Source of the DNA: Phenylobacterium sp.
GTDB taxonomy: Bacteria; Pseudomonadota; Alphaproteobacteria; Caulobacterales; Caulobacteraceae
NCBI RefSeq assembly: GCF_016124325.1
Contig: NZ_WGNY01000008.1
Coordinates: forward strand, 62,001-126,000
Length of the DNA: 64,000 bases
Direction of reading: 5' to 3'
This document shows, one piece after another, positions 40,643 to 49,691 of the stretch (positions are counted from its first letter, which is position 1; the number at the start of each line of letters is the position of its first letter). The notes under the pieces are model-generated. The model was not told the origin of the DNA, did not search any database, and worked only from the letters and a program-made list of their open reading frames with translations. The translations under genes were made by a program, and so were the position numbers.

Positions 40643-41791
40643 TCAGTAGAGGTCGGGATTGGTGTGCAGCGCCGCCGTGGTCGAGCGGCCCCACATCACC
40701 TTGAAGGCCCAGGCGGTGTAGGCGAGCACGATCGGCAGGAAGACCACGGTCACCAGCAGCATGATGAAGAGCGTCATGTGGCTGGACGAAGCGTTCCAGA
40801 CGGTCAGGCTCGAACGCGGATCGATGCTGCTGGGCAGGATGAACGGGAACATCGACAGGCCCACGGTGGAGATGATGCCGAAGGCGCCCAGCGACGAGCC
40901 GAGGAAGGCCGGCGCCTCGCGGCCCGCGCGGATCCCGAACAGCGCCAGCGCCGTTCCCGCGAAGCCCAGCAGCGGGGCGATCCACATCCACGGATAGGCC
41001 CCGAAGTTGGACAACCACGCTCCCGGCGCGGCGGCGGCCGCGGCCCGCAGCGGGTTCGACGGACCGGCCGGATCGACCGCGCCGTCGAGCCGGAAGCCCA
41101 GGCCGCCGAACGCCACGAAGGCGTAGCCGACCGCGAACAGCAGGATGGCGGCGGCGGCGGCGAAGGTCCCGATGGTGCGCGCGCGGTCGCGCACGCGGCC
41201 GGGCTCGGCCTTCATGGTCAGCCACGCCGCCCCATGCGTCACCAGCATGGCCACCGACAACAGGCCGCAGACTAGGGTGAACGGGGTGAAGAGGCCGAAG
41301 AACGTGCCTTCGTAGAACGCCCGCAGGTCGCTATCGAGGCGGAAGGGGACGCCCTGCAGCACATTGCCGACGGCCACGCCGAACACCAGCGCCGGCGCGA
41401 AGCCGCCCACGAACAGCGCCCAGTCCCAGGCCGTGCGCCAGGCTTTCGACGGCCGCTTCGACCGGTACTTGAACCCCACCGGCCGCAGGATCAGCGACGC
41501 CAGCACGGCGAACATCGCCAGGTAGAAGCCCGAGAAGCTCACCGCGTAGACGAAGGGCCAGGCGGCGAAGATCGCCCCGCCGCCCAGGATGAACCACACC
41601 TGGTTGCCCTCCCAGGTGGGAGCGATCGTGTTGATCACCATGCGCCGCTCGTCGTCGTCGCGGGCCACGAAGGGCAGCAGCGAGGCGACGCCCAGGTCGA
41701 AGCCGTCGGTGATGGCGAACCCGATCAGGAGGACGCCCATCAGGCCCCACCAGATGACCCGCAGCGTGGGATAGTCGAGGGGAAGTTCCAT
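40643..41791 (-). CDS. cydB: Cytochrome bd ubiquinol oxidase subunit II
   Basis: This 382-residue membrane protein has the CydB start YPTLRVIWWGLMGVLLIGFAITDGFDLGVASLLPF. It continues NTIAPTWEGNQVWFILGGGAIFAAWP and ends with VMWGRSTTAALHTNPDLY. It forms the heterodimer with CydA and contributes to the proton channel and assembly. An AGGAGG ribosome site precedes the ATG. The length equals the usual ~380 residues. Confidence 0.96.
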   Translation of the reverse strand: MELPLDYPTLRVIWWGLMGVLLIGFAITDGFDLGVASLLPFVARDDDERRMVINTIAPTWEGNQVWFILGGGAIFAAWPFVYAVSFSGFYLAMFAVLASLILRPVGFKYRSKRPSKAWRTAWDWALFVGGFAPALVFGVAVGNVLQGVPFRLDSDLRAFYEGTFFGLFTPFTLVCGLLSVAMLVTHGAAWLTMKAEPGRVRDRARTIGTFAAAAAILLFAVGYAFVAFGGLGFRLDGAVDPAGPSNPLRAAAAAAPGAWLSNFGAYPWMWIAPLLGFAGTALALFGIRAGREAPAFLGSSLGAFGIISTVGLSMFPFILPSSIDPRSSLTVWNASSSHMTLFIMLLVTVVFLPIVLAYTAWAFKVMWGRSTTAALHTNPDLY

Positions 41792-41802
41792 CGCGCAGCC
41801 TC

Positions 41803-43371
41803 CTATTCGGCGGGCGCCAGAGGGGTGACGGGCTCGGACGGCGAGGCCGGGCCCTCATGGTGGGCGTAGGGCCCGCGCCGGATCGTGCGCACGATCAGCC
41901 CCACCTCGATCACCGCCAGTCCGCCGTACAGGGCGGTGAAGCCGACGATGGTCATCCAGAGCTGGGGAACGGTCAGGCTGGAGGCGGCCAGGAAGGTGGG
42001 CAGCACGCCGTCCACCACCCAGGGCTGGCGTCCGATCTCGGCCAGCACCCAGCCCGACTCGGCGGCGATCCAGGGCAGCGGCAGCATCGCCACCGCGGTC
42101 CAGAGGATCCATTTGGTCTCGCACCGGCGCAGGCTGGCCAGCAGGAAGGCCGCACCGAAGACGGCGACCTGCAGGAAGCCGATGCCCGCCATGATGCGGA
42201 ACACCCAGAACATCACCGGCACGTCGGGCACCGTGTCCCAGGCGGCCTTGCGGATCGTGGCCGCGTCGGCGGTCCGCGGATCGGCGACATAGCGCTTCAG
42301 CAGCAGGCCGTAGCCCAGGTCGCGCTTCGTCTGCTCGAAGTCGGCGCGGGCGGCCACGTCGCCGGGCTGGGCCTTCAGGCGCTCCAGCGCGTCATAGGCC
42401 TTCACGCCGTGCTCGATGCGGTCCTCGGCGACCGCGACCAGCTCGAAGATGCCGGCGACAGGCTTGTCGATGCTGCGCGTGGCGATCAGGCCCAGCACGT
42501 AGGGAATCTTGATCTCGGCGTGGGTCTTGCGGTCGGCGAGGCTGGGGATGCCGAAGGCGGTGAGGCCCGCGGGGGCGGGCTCGGTCTCCCACATGGCCTC
42601 CAGCGCCGCCAGCTTCATGCGCTGGTTGTCGGTGAGGGTGTATCCGCTCTCGTCGCCCAGGACGACGACCGACAGGGCCGAGGCCAAGCCGAACGCCGCG
42701 GCCACGGTGAACGAGCGCCGCGCCACCCTCGGCCACTTGCCGCGCAGCAGCATCAGCGCCGAAATCCCCAGGACGAAGACCGAGGCCGTGACGTAGCCCG
42801 CGCTGACGGTGTGGACGAACTTGGCCTGGGCGACCGGGTTGAATAGCACGTCGCGGAAGCTGGTCACTTCCATGCGCATGGTGTCGGGATTGAAGGCCGC
42901 GCCGACGGGGTTCTGCATCCAGCCGTTGGCGATCAGGATCCACAGCGCCGAGAGGTTGGAGCCCAGGGCGACCATGAACGTCACCGCCAGGTGGCCCACC
43001 CGCGAGAGCCGGTCCCAGCCGAAGAACATCAGCCCGACGAAAGTCGCTTCGAGGAAGAAGGCCATCAGGCCCTCGATCGCCAGCGGCGCGCCGAAGATGT
43101 CACCGACGTAGTGGGAGTAGTAGGACCAGTTGGTCCCGAACTCGAACTCCATGGTGAGCCCGGTGGCCACGCCCAGCACGAAGTTGATGCCGAAGATCGT
43201 CGCCCAGAACCGCGTGATGGTCCGCCAGATCGGCCGGCGGGTCATCACATAGATGCTCTCCATGATGACCAGCAGGAACGACAGGCCCAGCGTCAACGGA
43301 ACGAAGAGGAAGTGGTACATCGCCGTCAGGGCGAACTGCAGGCGGGAGAGCTCGACGACGCTCATGTCCAT
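41803..43371 (-). CDS. cydA: Cytochrome bd ubiquinol oxidase subunit I
   Basis: This 522-residue membrane protein matches the usual length of the long-Q-loop class. It carries the haem ligand His20 in LTAMYHFLFVPLTLGL, the conserved TGLTMEFEFGTNWSYYSHYVGDIFG region, and the later DVPVMFWVFRIMAGIG with the Met and Arg surroundings of haem b558. It oxidises quinol and reduces oxygen without pumping protons. Cytochrome bd resists sulfide, which explains its place beside SQR. It is the first gene of cydA-cydB-cydX-osmC. Confidence 0.96.
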   Translation of the reverse strand: MDMSVVELSRLQFALTAMYHFLFVPLTLGLSFLLVIMESIYVMTRRPIWRTITRFWATIFGINFVLGVATGLTMEFEFGTNWSYYSHYVGDIFGAPLAIEGLMAFFLEATFVGLMFFGWDRLSRVGHLAVTFMVALGSNLSALWILIANGWMQNPVGAAFNPDTMRMEVTSFRDVLFNPVAQAKFVHTVSAGYVTASVFVLGISALMLLRGKWPRVARRSFTVAAAFGLASALSVVVLGDESGYTLTDNQRMKLAALEAMWETEPAPAGLTAFGIPSLADRKTHAEIKIPYVLGLIATRSIDKPVAGIFELVAVAEDRIEHGVKAYDALERLKAQPGDVAARADFEQTKRDLGYGLLLKRYVADPRTADAATIRKAAWDTVPDVPVMFWVFRIMAGIGFLQVAVFGAAFLLASLRRCETKWILWTAVAMLPLPWIAAESGWVLAEIGRQPWVVDGVLPTFLAASSLTVPQLWMTIVGFTALYGGLAVIEVGLIVRTIRRGPYAHHEGPASPSEPVTPLAPAE

Positions 43372-43423
43372 GACGCGATCCTCTGCCTTGGCGCCCCTAC
43401 TCGACGCGGGCGTTGGGCATCTA

Positions 43424-43455
43424 TATCGATACCTGCTTAGATGCGCAATTACGCA
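43424..43455. promoter_or_regulatory. Divergent cydAB/cydDC operator region
   Basis: This short AT-rich island in GC-rich DNA contains TATCGATA (43424-43431) and the near-palindrome TGCGCAATTACGCA (43442-43455), with 12 of 14 positions symmetric. It sits 12 nt before the chosen cydD start and about 55 nt from cydA. It shares a GCA-AT-rich-ACGCA pattern with the region before the ArsR gene at 34750. No FNR box was seen here. Confidence 0.4.
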
Positions 43456-43466
43456 AACTTAGCTCC

Positions 43467-45083
43467 GTGACCCCTTACGATGCGAAGCTCGCGCGGCGGG
43501 CCCTGAAGGTCTGGGGTCGGGGTGCTGATGCGCCCGAATGGCCCGTCGCCGCCTTGATCCTTGTCAACGTCGCGGCCGCCGCCGGTTTCGCCGGCGCCCT
43601 GGCCGCCGCGATCGCCGGGCCGGCGCGCGGACCCGCGATCGCGGGCCTGGCCGCCGCGCTCGGAATCCGCGCCGCCGCGGGCTGGGCGACCCAGCGGCTC
43701 GCCGCGCGGCGGGCCCGCGCGGCGACGAGCGCCGTGCGCCGGCGGGTCGCGGGCGCCATCCTCGCGCGGGGCCGCGGTGATCCCTCCACGCTCGGCGAGC
43801 GCATCGCCGCGGCGGTGGACGAGGTCGAGGCCCTCGAAGGCTACTTCGGACGCTACGCGCCGGCCGCTCTGGAGGCCCGCCTGGCGCCGCCGCTCATCGC
43901 CGCGGCGGCGGCCCTGGCCAGCCCCGTGGCGGCCGCCATCCTGATCGTCACCCTGATCCCCTTCGGCGCGGCCATGGCCCTGGCCGGCGGGGCCGCGGCC
44001 GTGGAGTCGCGCCGGCAATTCGAGGCGCTGGCCCGGCTGTCCGGCCTGTTCGTCGACCGCGTCCGGGCGCTGCCGGCGATCCTCGCCTTCCAGGCCGAAG
44101 CCGCCGAGACGGGGCGCGTGGCCGCCGCCTCGGCCGACGTCGCACGGCGAACGCTCGGCGTGCTGCGGATCGCCTTCGTCTCTTCGGCGGCGTTGGAGTT
44201 CTTCGCCGCCCTGTCGGTGGCGCTGGTGGCGGTCTACTGCGGCTTCTCGCTGCTGGGGCTGTTGCCGTTCCCCGCGCCCGAGACGCTGGACTTCCGCCGC
44301 GCCTTCTTCGCCCTGGCGCTGGCGCCGGAGTTCTACGCCCCGATGCGCAGGCTGGCCGGCGCCTACCACGAAAAGCAGCTCGGCGAGGCCGCCGCCGCTC
44401 GCCTCGCGCCCTTGGCCGATGGTCCGCTCCCGGCGACTCCCGCAACGCCGGCCCTTTCCGACCCGCCGGGGATCCGCCTGGAGGGCGCGACGCTGCGCTT
44501 CGGGGAGCTGGCCATCGGCCCCATCGACACCACGCTCCCTGCGGGCGGCCTCATCGCCCTGACGGGACCCACGGGATCGGGCAAGTCCACACTGATGGCG
44601 GCCATCCTCGGCCTGGCCCCGCTGGCCGCCGGCGCGATCCGGGTGGGCGATCTGCCCTGCGGCGCCGACGCCGCGCACCTGGCCGCCTGGGCGGGACAGC
44701 AGCCCGTCTTCCTGCCGGGGACCATCCTCGACAATCTCCAGGCCGCCGCGCCGGGGATCACCCGCGAAGCCGCGTTTCGGATGGCGACCGCCGTAGGGCT
44801 CGGCCCCGCCCTCGCCGCGCGGCCGGGCGGCCTCGACACCGTGCTCGACGAGCGGGGCTCCGGCCTTTCGGGGGGCGAACGCCGGCGCCTCGCCCTGGCC
44901 CGCGCCCTCCTGAAGCCCGCGCCGCTGCTGATGCTGGACGAACCCACCGCCGACCTCGATCCCGCCGCCGAGGCCGAGATCGTCGCCCTGATCCGCGAGG
45001 CGGCCGGGCGACGGACGGTGATCGTCGCGACCCACTCGCCGGCCCTGGCCGCCGCCGCAGACTGGGTGGTGGCCCTGGCATGA
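43467..45083 (+). CDS. cydD: CydD: thiol reductant ABC exporter subunit
   Basis: This 538-residue protein combines an N-terminal six-helix membrane domain with a C-terminal ATPase: Walker A GPTGSGKST, signature LSGGERRRLALARAL and Walker B LLMLDEPTADLD. With CydC it exports cysteine and glutathione to the periplasm, which is needed for cytochrome bd assembly. I chose the GTG at 43467, because the longer TTG frame at 43413 would run through the operator region. It overlaps cydC by 4 nt. Confidence 0.9.
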   Translation: MTPYDAKLARRALKVWGRGADAPEWPVAALILVNVAAAAGFAGALAAAIAGPARGPAIAGLAAALGIRAAAGWATQRLAARRARAATSAVRRRVAGAILARGRGDPSTLGERIAAAVDEVEALEGYFGRYAPAALEARLAPPLIAAAAALASPVAAAILIVTLIPFGAAMALAGGAAAVESRRQFEALARLSGLFVDRVRALPAILAFQAEAAETGRVAAASADVARRTLGVLRIAFVSSAALEFFAALSVALVAVYCGFSLLGLLPFPAPETLDFRRAFFALALAPEFYAPMRRLAGAYHEKQLGEAAAARLAPLADGPLPATPATPALSDPPGIRLEGATLRFGELAIGPIDTTLPAGGLIALTGPTGSGKSTLMAAILGLAPLAAGAIRVGDLPCGADAAHLAAWAGQQPVFLPGTILDNLQAAAPGITREAAFRMATAVGLGPALAARPGGLDTVLDERGSGLSGGERRRLALARALLKPAPLLMLDEPTADLDPAAEAEIVALIREAAGRRTVIVATHSPALAAAADWVVALA

Positions 45084-46690
45084 GCGAGCGTTCCCCCACC
45101 CGCCGCTTCCTGGCGGGCCAGCTTCGCCGGCGGCGCGGCGACCTGCTGCTGGCCACCGTCGCCGCCGTCGCCGCGGCGGGATCGGCGACCCTGCTGCTGG
45201 GCGTGTCGGGCTGGTTCCTCGCCGGCGCCGCCCTGGCCGGACTGGCGGGCCCCGCCGCGGTCCAGGCCTTCAACTACCTCTTGCCTAGCGCGGGCCTCCG
45301 CGCGTTCGCGATCCTGCGGACCGTCGGCCGCTACGGCGAGCGGCTGTTCGGCCACCGGGCCGCCCTGCAGGCGCTGGCGGCGCTGCGGCCCGCCCTGTTC
45401 GCCGGCCTCGCCGCGGCCCCCGCGCGCCGGGCGCTCGCCCTCTCGGCCGGCGAGGCTTCCGCACGCCTCGTGCAGGACGTGGACGCGGTGGAGACCGCCG
45501 TGGTCCGCCGCCCGGCGCCCTGGGCCGCGGCGGCGGCGGCGGGCGCGGCGGCGGCCGTCATCGCGCTCGCCTCGCCCTGGGCCGCGCTGGTCTTCCTCGC
45601 AGGCCTGGGACTCCAGCTCGCCGCCGCCGCCCGGCTCGCGCCGCCCCTCACCACCGCCCCGGCGCACGCCCAGCTCGCCGCGGCGGGACGCCTGAAGGAC
45701 GCGCTGGGCGCCTATGGGCCCGCTGCGGTGGAGTTGCATTGCTTCGGCCTCGCGGAGCGGGCCGTCGACGCCGTCATGGCCGAGGACGCGGCCCTCTCGG
45801 TGGCCGCGCTGCGCCGCCAGGCCGGGGAAGCGGCGCTGGAGCTGATCGAGACGCTGGCGGGCGCGGCCGCCGTGCTGGGCGTCGCCGTCGTGGTCCGCGA
45901 TACGCCCATGCCCCTGTCCGCCCTGGCGGTTCTGGCCGCGCTGGCCGGGCTGGAGGGCGCCGCCAGCCTGCTGCGCGCCGCCGAGGAGCGGTCGCGCCTC
46001 GACGCGGCCATCGAGCGCCTGGACGCCGCGATCGGGGATCCCACGCCACGAGGCGGAGCGGCGCCGGCCGACGCGGACCTCTGGATCGATGGCGAGCGCC
46101 TGGCCCCCGGCGCGCGGCTCGCGATCGCCGGCCCGTCGGGCGGGGGCAAGACCAGCCTGCTGCTGATGCTCGTGGGCCTGCGCGAGGCCGAGGCCGGCCG
46201 TATCCGCATCGGCGGCGTGGCCCTGGAGGACCAGCCGCCCGGCTGGGCCCGCGGCCTCTTCGCCTATGCGCCGCAGGACGCCGGCCTGATCAGCGGGACG
46301 GTGGCCGAGAACCTGCGCCTCGCCGACCCCGCCGCCGACGACGCCGCGCTGTGGGCCGCCCTCGACGAGGCCCAGCTCGCCGAACGAGTCCGCCGCCTGC
46401 CTCAGGGCCCGGACACCTGGATCGGCGACGCCGGCGCGACGCTGTCGGGCGGCGAGCGCCGGCGGCTCGCCCTGGCGCGGGCCTATCTGCGCGACGCGCC
46501 GTGGCTCCTGCTCGACGAACCCACCGAAGGGCTGGATCAGGCGACCGAGCGCGCCGTCGTGGCGGCGTTGGCGGCACGGCTCGCCCGCACAGGCCAGGGT
46601 CTGATCGTGGTGAGCCACCGCGACGAGCCGCTCCGGCTGGCCAGCCGGCGGCTGGAGGTTCAGCCGTTCGCCGCCCGCCAGGCCACATAG
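45080..46690 (+). CDS. cydC: CydC: thiol reductant ABC exporter subunit
   Basis: This 536-residue partner of CydD has membrane helices in the first ~290 residues. Its ATPase domain has Walker A GPSGGGKTS, signature LSGGERRRLALARAY and Walker B LLLDEPTEGLD. The ATG overlaps the cydD stop (ATGA). Its 3-prime end overlaps the convergent TauE/SafE gene by 31 nt, which may limit simultaneous expression. Confidence 0.92.
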   Translation: MSERSPTRRFLAGQLRRRRGDLLLATVAAVAAAGSATLLLGVSGWFLAGAALAGLAGPAAVQAFNYLLPSAGLRAFAILRTVGRYGERLFGHRAALQALAALRPALFAGLAAAPARRALALSAGEASARLVQDVDAVETAVVRRPAPWAAAAAAGAAAAVIALASPWAALVFLAGLGLQLAAAARLAPPLTTAPAHAQLAAAGRLKDALGAYGPAAVELHCFGLAERAVDAVMAEDAALSVAALRRQAGEAALELIETLAGAAAVLGVAVVVRDTPMPLSALAVLAALAGLEGAASLLRAAEERSRLDAAIERLDAAIGDPTPRGGAAPADADLWIDGERLAPGARLAIAGPSGGGKTSLLLMLVGLREAEAGRIRIGGVALEDQPPGWARGLFAYAPQDAGLISGTVAENLRLADPAADDAALWAALDEAQLAERVRRLPQGPDTWIGDAGATLSGGERRRLALARAYLRDAPWLLLDEPTEGLDQATERAVVAALAARLARTGQGLIVVSHRDEPLRLASRRLEVQPFAARQAT

Positions 46691-47442
46691 GCCGCGACCG
46701 CCAGCACCAGGCCCGCGAAGAGGCGTCGCGCCAGCACCGCGCGGCCGGCCAGCAGCGCCGCGCCGCGGACGCCGATCGCACCGCCCGCCAGGCCGCCCAG
46801 GATGAACAGCCCGGCCACCGGCCAGTCGACCTGGCCCGTCAGCGCATAGTTGAACGAGGTCGCCGCCCCGAACACCATCACCGAGACCAGCGACGAGGCC
46901 GCCGCATTGGCCAGCGTCATGCCCGTGGCCGCCATCAGCCCCGGCACGATCAGGAAGCCGCCGCCGATTCCGAAGAAGCCGGCCGCCACCCCCGTCAGGA
47001 GGCCCAGCGGAGCCAGGCGCGCCATCAGCGGCCAGGTGATGTGAACCGCGGGATCGCCCTCCGACTTCGGCCGCCGCAGCATCGAGAGCGCGATCGCCGC
47101 CATGGCGAAGGCGAAGAACAGCAGGAGGCGCTGGCCGTCGACCATCTTCGCCAGGCTGGAGCCGGCGAACGATCCGATCAGGCCGGCGGCGGCGAACACC
47201 GAGGCGCAGGGCCACTTGACCCGCCCGCCCCGCGCATGGCCCGCCAGGTTGATCGCCGCGTTCACGGCGACGGCCGCGGTCGACGTGCCGATGGCCACGT
47301 GCGGATCGCGCACGCCCACGGCGTACAGCAGGAGCGGCGTCGCCAGCACCGAGCCGCCGCCGCCGAACACGCCGAGCAGCGCGCCCACCAGGAGGCCGCT
47401 GGCGATCGCGGCGAGAACCGAGGTCAGGGTCAGGGAAATCAC
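46660..47442 (-). CDS. TauE/SafE family sulfite/sulfur-compound exporter
   Basis: This ~260-residue membrane protein has about eight hydrophobic segments and the two family repeats: GALLGVFGGGGSVLATPLLLYAVG at the start and GVAAGFFGIGGGFLIVPGLMAATG in the middle. Such proteins move sulfite, sulfoacetate or thiosulfate-like anions and are partners of persulfide dioxygenase in BigR-controlled operons. I prefer the GTG at 47442; an ATG at 47475 would lie inside the palindrome before the divergent dioxygenase. It may export the sulfite made by that enzyme. Confidence 0.85.
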   Translation of the reverse strand: MISLTLTSVLAAIASGLLVGALLGVFGGGGSVLATPLLLYAVGVRDPHVAIGTSTAAVAVNAAINLAGHARGGRVKWPCASVFAAAGLIGSFAGSSLAKMVDGQRLLLFFAFAMAAIALSMLRRPKSEGDPAVHITWPLMARLAPLGLLTGVAAGFFGIGGGFLIVPGLMAATGMTLANAAASSLVSVMVFGAATSFNYALTGQVDWPVAGLFILGGLAGGAIGVRGAALLAGRAVLARRLFAGLVLAVAAYVAWRAANG

Positions 47443-47461
47443 GGTTTGCGCCCTTGTATAT

Positions 47462-47480
47462 GCATATATTCGCATATATG
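47462..47480. promoter_or_regulatory. BigR-type operator between tauE and persulfide dioxygenase
   Basis: CATATAT-TCGC-ATATATG (47463-47480) is an inverted repeat with perfect 7-bp arms and also contains an 8-bp direct repeat of GCATATAT. It is a strikingly AT-rich island in GC-rich DNA, centred between two divergent starts. BigR and SqrR bind AT-rich palindromes in front of such genes, so the ArsR protein at 34750 is the likely regulator. Confidence 0.55.
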
Positions 47481-47511
47481 TTTGAATGCGACATTGCAAC
47501 AGGGATCCGCC

Positions 47512-48456
47512 ATGACCGTCTCCGCCACGTCCGCCCAGGGCTTCATCGCCGAGGCGACCGAGATCGTCCGCGACGCCATCGCCCGCCCATCGCTGCGCCC
47601 CGTCGTGAAGGCGTTCTTCGACGAGGCGACCTTCACCGTCACCTACGTGGTCCGCGACCCGGCCTCCACGAAGTGCGCGATCATCGACAGCGTGCTCGAC
47701 TACGACCCGGCCGCGGGCCGCACGGCCGAGCGCTCGGCCGACGTGGTCGACGACTATGTCCGCTCCGAGGGGCTGGAGGTCGTCTGGCAACTCGAAACCC
47801 ACGCCCATGCGGACCACCTATCGGCGGCGCCGGTGCTGAAGGCCCGGCTGGGCGGGCGCACCGCCATCGGCGGCCGGATCACCCGCGTGCAGGAGACGTT
47901 CGGCAAGCTGTTCAACGCCGGCCGCGCCTTCGCCCGCGACGGCAGCCAGTTCGACCACCTGTTCGAGGACGGCGAGCGCTTCGCCATCGGCGGACTCAAG
48001 GCCATCGCCCTGCACACTCCGGGGCACACGCCCGCCTGCATGTCGTACGTGATCGGCGACGCGGTGTTCGTGGGCGACACCCTGTTCATGCCGGACTACG
48101 GGACCGCCCGGTGCGACTTCCCGGGCGGGAATGCGGCGACGCTCTACCGCTCGATCCGCAAGCTGCTGTCACTGCCGGCCGAGACGCGGATGTTCCTGTG
48201 CCATGACTACAAGGCGCCAGGCCGCGATGACTTCCGCTGGGAGACGACCATCGGCAAGCAGCGCGACGGCAACATCCACGTGCACGACGGCGTCGGCGAG
48301 GCCGAGTTCGTGGCCATGCGCGAGGCCCGCGACGCCACCCTCGACATGCCGCGCCTGATCCTGCCGTCGGTGCAGGTGAACATGCGGGCCGGCCAGTTGC
48401 CCGAGCCCGAGGACAACGGCGTGCGCTACCTGAAAATCCCGATCAACGCGGTCTGA
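47512..48456 (+). CDS. Persulfide dioxygenase (ETHE1/Blh-like metallo-beta-lactamase fold)
   Basis: This 314-residue protein has the metallo-beta-lactamase metal motif ETHAHADHLSAAPVLK (THxHxDH). It also has HTPGHTPACMSYVIGDAVFVGDTLFMPDYGTARCDFPGG and LCHDYKAPGRDDFRWETTIG, as in Blh and ETHE1. It oxidises glutathione persulfide to sulfite using oxygen and one Fe. The gene is divergent from a TauE/SafE exporter, as in Agrobacterium and Xylella bigR operons. It completes an SQR-rhodanese-dioxygenase route from sulfide to sulfite. Confidence 0.9.
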   Translation: MTVSATSAQGFIAEATEIVRDAIARPSLRPVVKAFFDEATFTVTYVVRDPASTKCAIIDSVLDYDPAAGRTAERSADVVDDYVRSEGLEVVWQLETHAHADHLSAAPVLKARLGGRTAIGGRITRVQETFGKLFNAGRAFARDGSQFDHLFEDGERFAIGGLKAIALHTPGHTPACMSYVIGDAVFVGDTLFMPDYGTARCDFPGGNAATLYRSIRKLLSLPAETRMFLCHDYKAPGRDDFRWETTIGKQRDGNIHVHDGVGEAEFVAMREARDATLDMPRLILPSVQVNMRAGQLPEPEDNGVRYLKIPINAV

Positions 48457-48465
48457 CCGGCCGGG

Positions 48466-48741
48466 TCAGACGCTGGAGATCCAGTTGGCGACCCGGAGCT
48501 TGAGGTTGAACAGGTCCTCCTTGGCCCAGCGGAAGAAGGTGTCGCTGGCCTGCGGATCGGCGTCGATCTCCTTGAGCCGCGCGGCGAGGGTGGCCTTCTG
48601 GCGGTTGAGGTCCACGAGTTCGCCGGCCGCCTCCACCCGCTTCAGCCCACCCTTGGCGCGCATCGCCTCGGCCTTGGCGATCTCGGCTTCCACGTCGGCG
48701 AGCATCAGCTCGACCTCCTGGCGGATGAGGGATTTCGGCAT
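48466..48741 (-). CDS. Small coiled-coil protein following the N-ATPase operon
   Basis: I do not recognise this 91-residue protein. It is rich in Glu, Lys and Ala with long helical, coiled-coil-like stretches (LMLADVEAEIAKAEAMRAKG and ELVDLNRQKATLAARLKEID). A C-terminal segment, FFRWAKEDLFNLKLRVANWI, looks amphipathic. It has no signal peptide and a strong GGAGG ribosome site, so it is probably expressed. It lies 83 nt after atpG on the same strand, so it may be part of the ATPase transcript, perhaps as an assembly or regulatory factor (inference). Confidence 0.65.
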   Translation of the reverse strand: MPKSLIRQEVELMLADVEAEIAKAEAMRAKGGLKRVEAAGELVDLNRQKATLAARLKEIDADPQASDTFFRWAKEDLFNLKLRVANWISSV

Positions 48742-48824
48742 GGTCGGAGCCTCCGTTCAAAGCGACTGATGCGGATGATGGAAGCCTATCTGGGCGAAGC
48801 CGCGGCGCACAGCATTGACCGGCG

Positions 48825-49691
48825 TCACGGCGCCGGCCCGCGGCGGGCCCAGGCCGCCTCCGCCGCCAGCGCCCCCGACACGACGTCCTGGACCTCGGCG
48901 GTGATCTGCTCCTGGCGAAGCAGGCGCTCCTGGCCCGACAGCTCGTCCAGCTTCTGCTCGATGTTGAGCCGCGCCGACTCCATGGTGGCCAGGCGCGCGG
49001 CGTTCTCGCTGGCGAAGCTCTCCAGGGCGCCCAGCGCCAGCTCGGCGAAGACGTGCTCACCGATCAGCCGCTCGACCAGCCGCGCTGGGGGCAGGTTGGT
49101 CACCGGCGGCGGCCCCGCGCGCCGCGACGAGAACCGCGCGAGATCGATCGGCAGCACCGTGCGCCGGCAGGCCTCCACCTGGGTCGCGCCGCTGGGCCTG
49201 GCGAACAGTACGTCGGCCCGCCGGAAGTCGCCCCGGGTGAAGCCCGCGTAGAGCGCGTCGGCCACGCGCCGGGCGACCTCGCCCACGCCGCTCGCCTGGC
49301 TCGCCATCTCCGATGTCCAGGCGACCGGGAGGCCGCGCCGCTCCGCCAGCGCCGTCGCGCGAGAGCCGAGCAGGTAGATCGCCGTCGCCGTCTTCGGGAC
49401 CTGGTCCAGCAGGCGTTCGCTGAACGCGCCCGCGAAGCCGTGCTCGGCGCCGTAGACCACCACCGCCAGCGGGCCGTCCGTCCCGGTCTCGTCCGCTCGA
49501 GCCTCCGGATCGAGCAGGGCCAGCGCCTCCCCCAATCCGCCGGCGATCACCTCGGCGTAGGCGCGATAGCCGGCCAGGCTGTCGCGCGCCTGCTGGCTGT
49601 GGGTGGCGGCGATGCCGCGCATGGCCCCGATCACCGCCTTCAGCTTGCCGATGCTGGCGATCCGCGCCTCGGTGTCGGCCAGCGCGCTCAC
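48825..49691 (-). CDS. atpG: N-ATPase gamma subunit
   Basis: This 288-residue protein has the F-type gamma pattern, with the long N-terminal helix [30 protein letters not shown] and the C-terminal [10 protein letters not shown] / [23 protein letters not shown] helix. It forms the rotating central stalk. The GTG start overlaps the atpA stop (GTGA). The sequence is divergent from housekeeping gamma subunits, as expected for the N-ATPase branch. Confidence 0.88.
   Translation of the reverse strand: MSALADTEARIASIGKLKAVIGAMRGIAATHSQQARDSLAGYRAYAEVIAGGLGEALALLDPEARADETGTDGPLAVVVYGAEHGFAGAFSERLLDQVPKTATAIYLLGSRATALAERRGLPVAWTSEMASQASGVGEVARRVADALYAGFTRGDFRRADVLFARPSGATQVEACRRTVLPIDLARFSSRRAGPPPVTNLPPARLVERLIGEHVFAELALGALESFASENAARLATMESARLNIEQKLDELSGQERLLRQEQITAEVQDVVSGALAAEAAWARRGPAP

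Noticed and set aside
43413..43466. TTG at 43413 as start of cydD
   Set aside because: The added residues would be encoded by the AT-rich divergent operator region and do not resemble CydD.
47443..47475. ATG at 47475 as start of the TauE/SafE gene
   Set aside because: It would place the start inside the AT-rich palindrome and add a non-membrane leader; the GTG at 47442 fits the family N-terminus.
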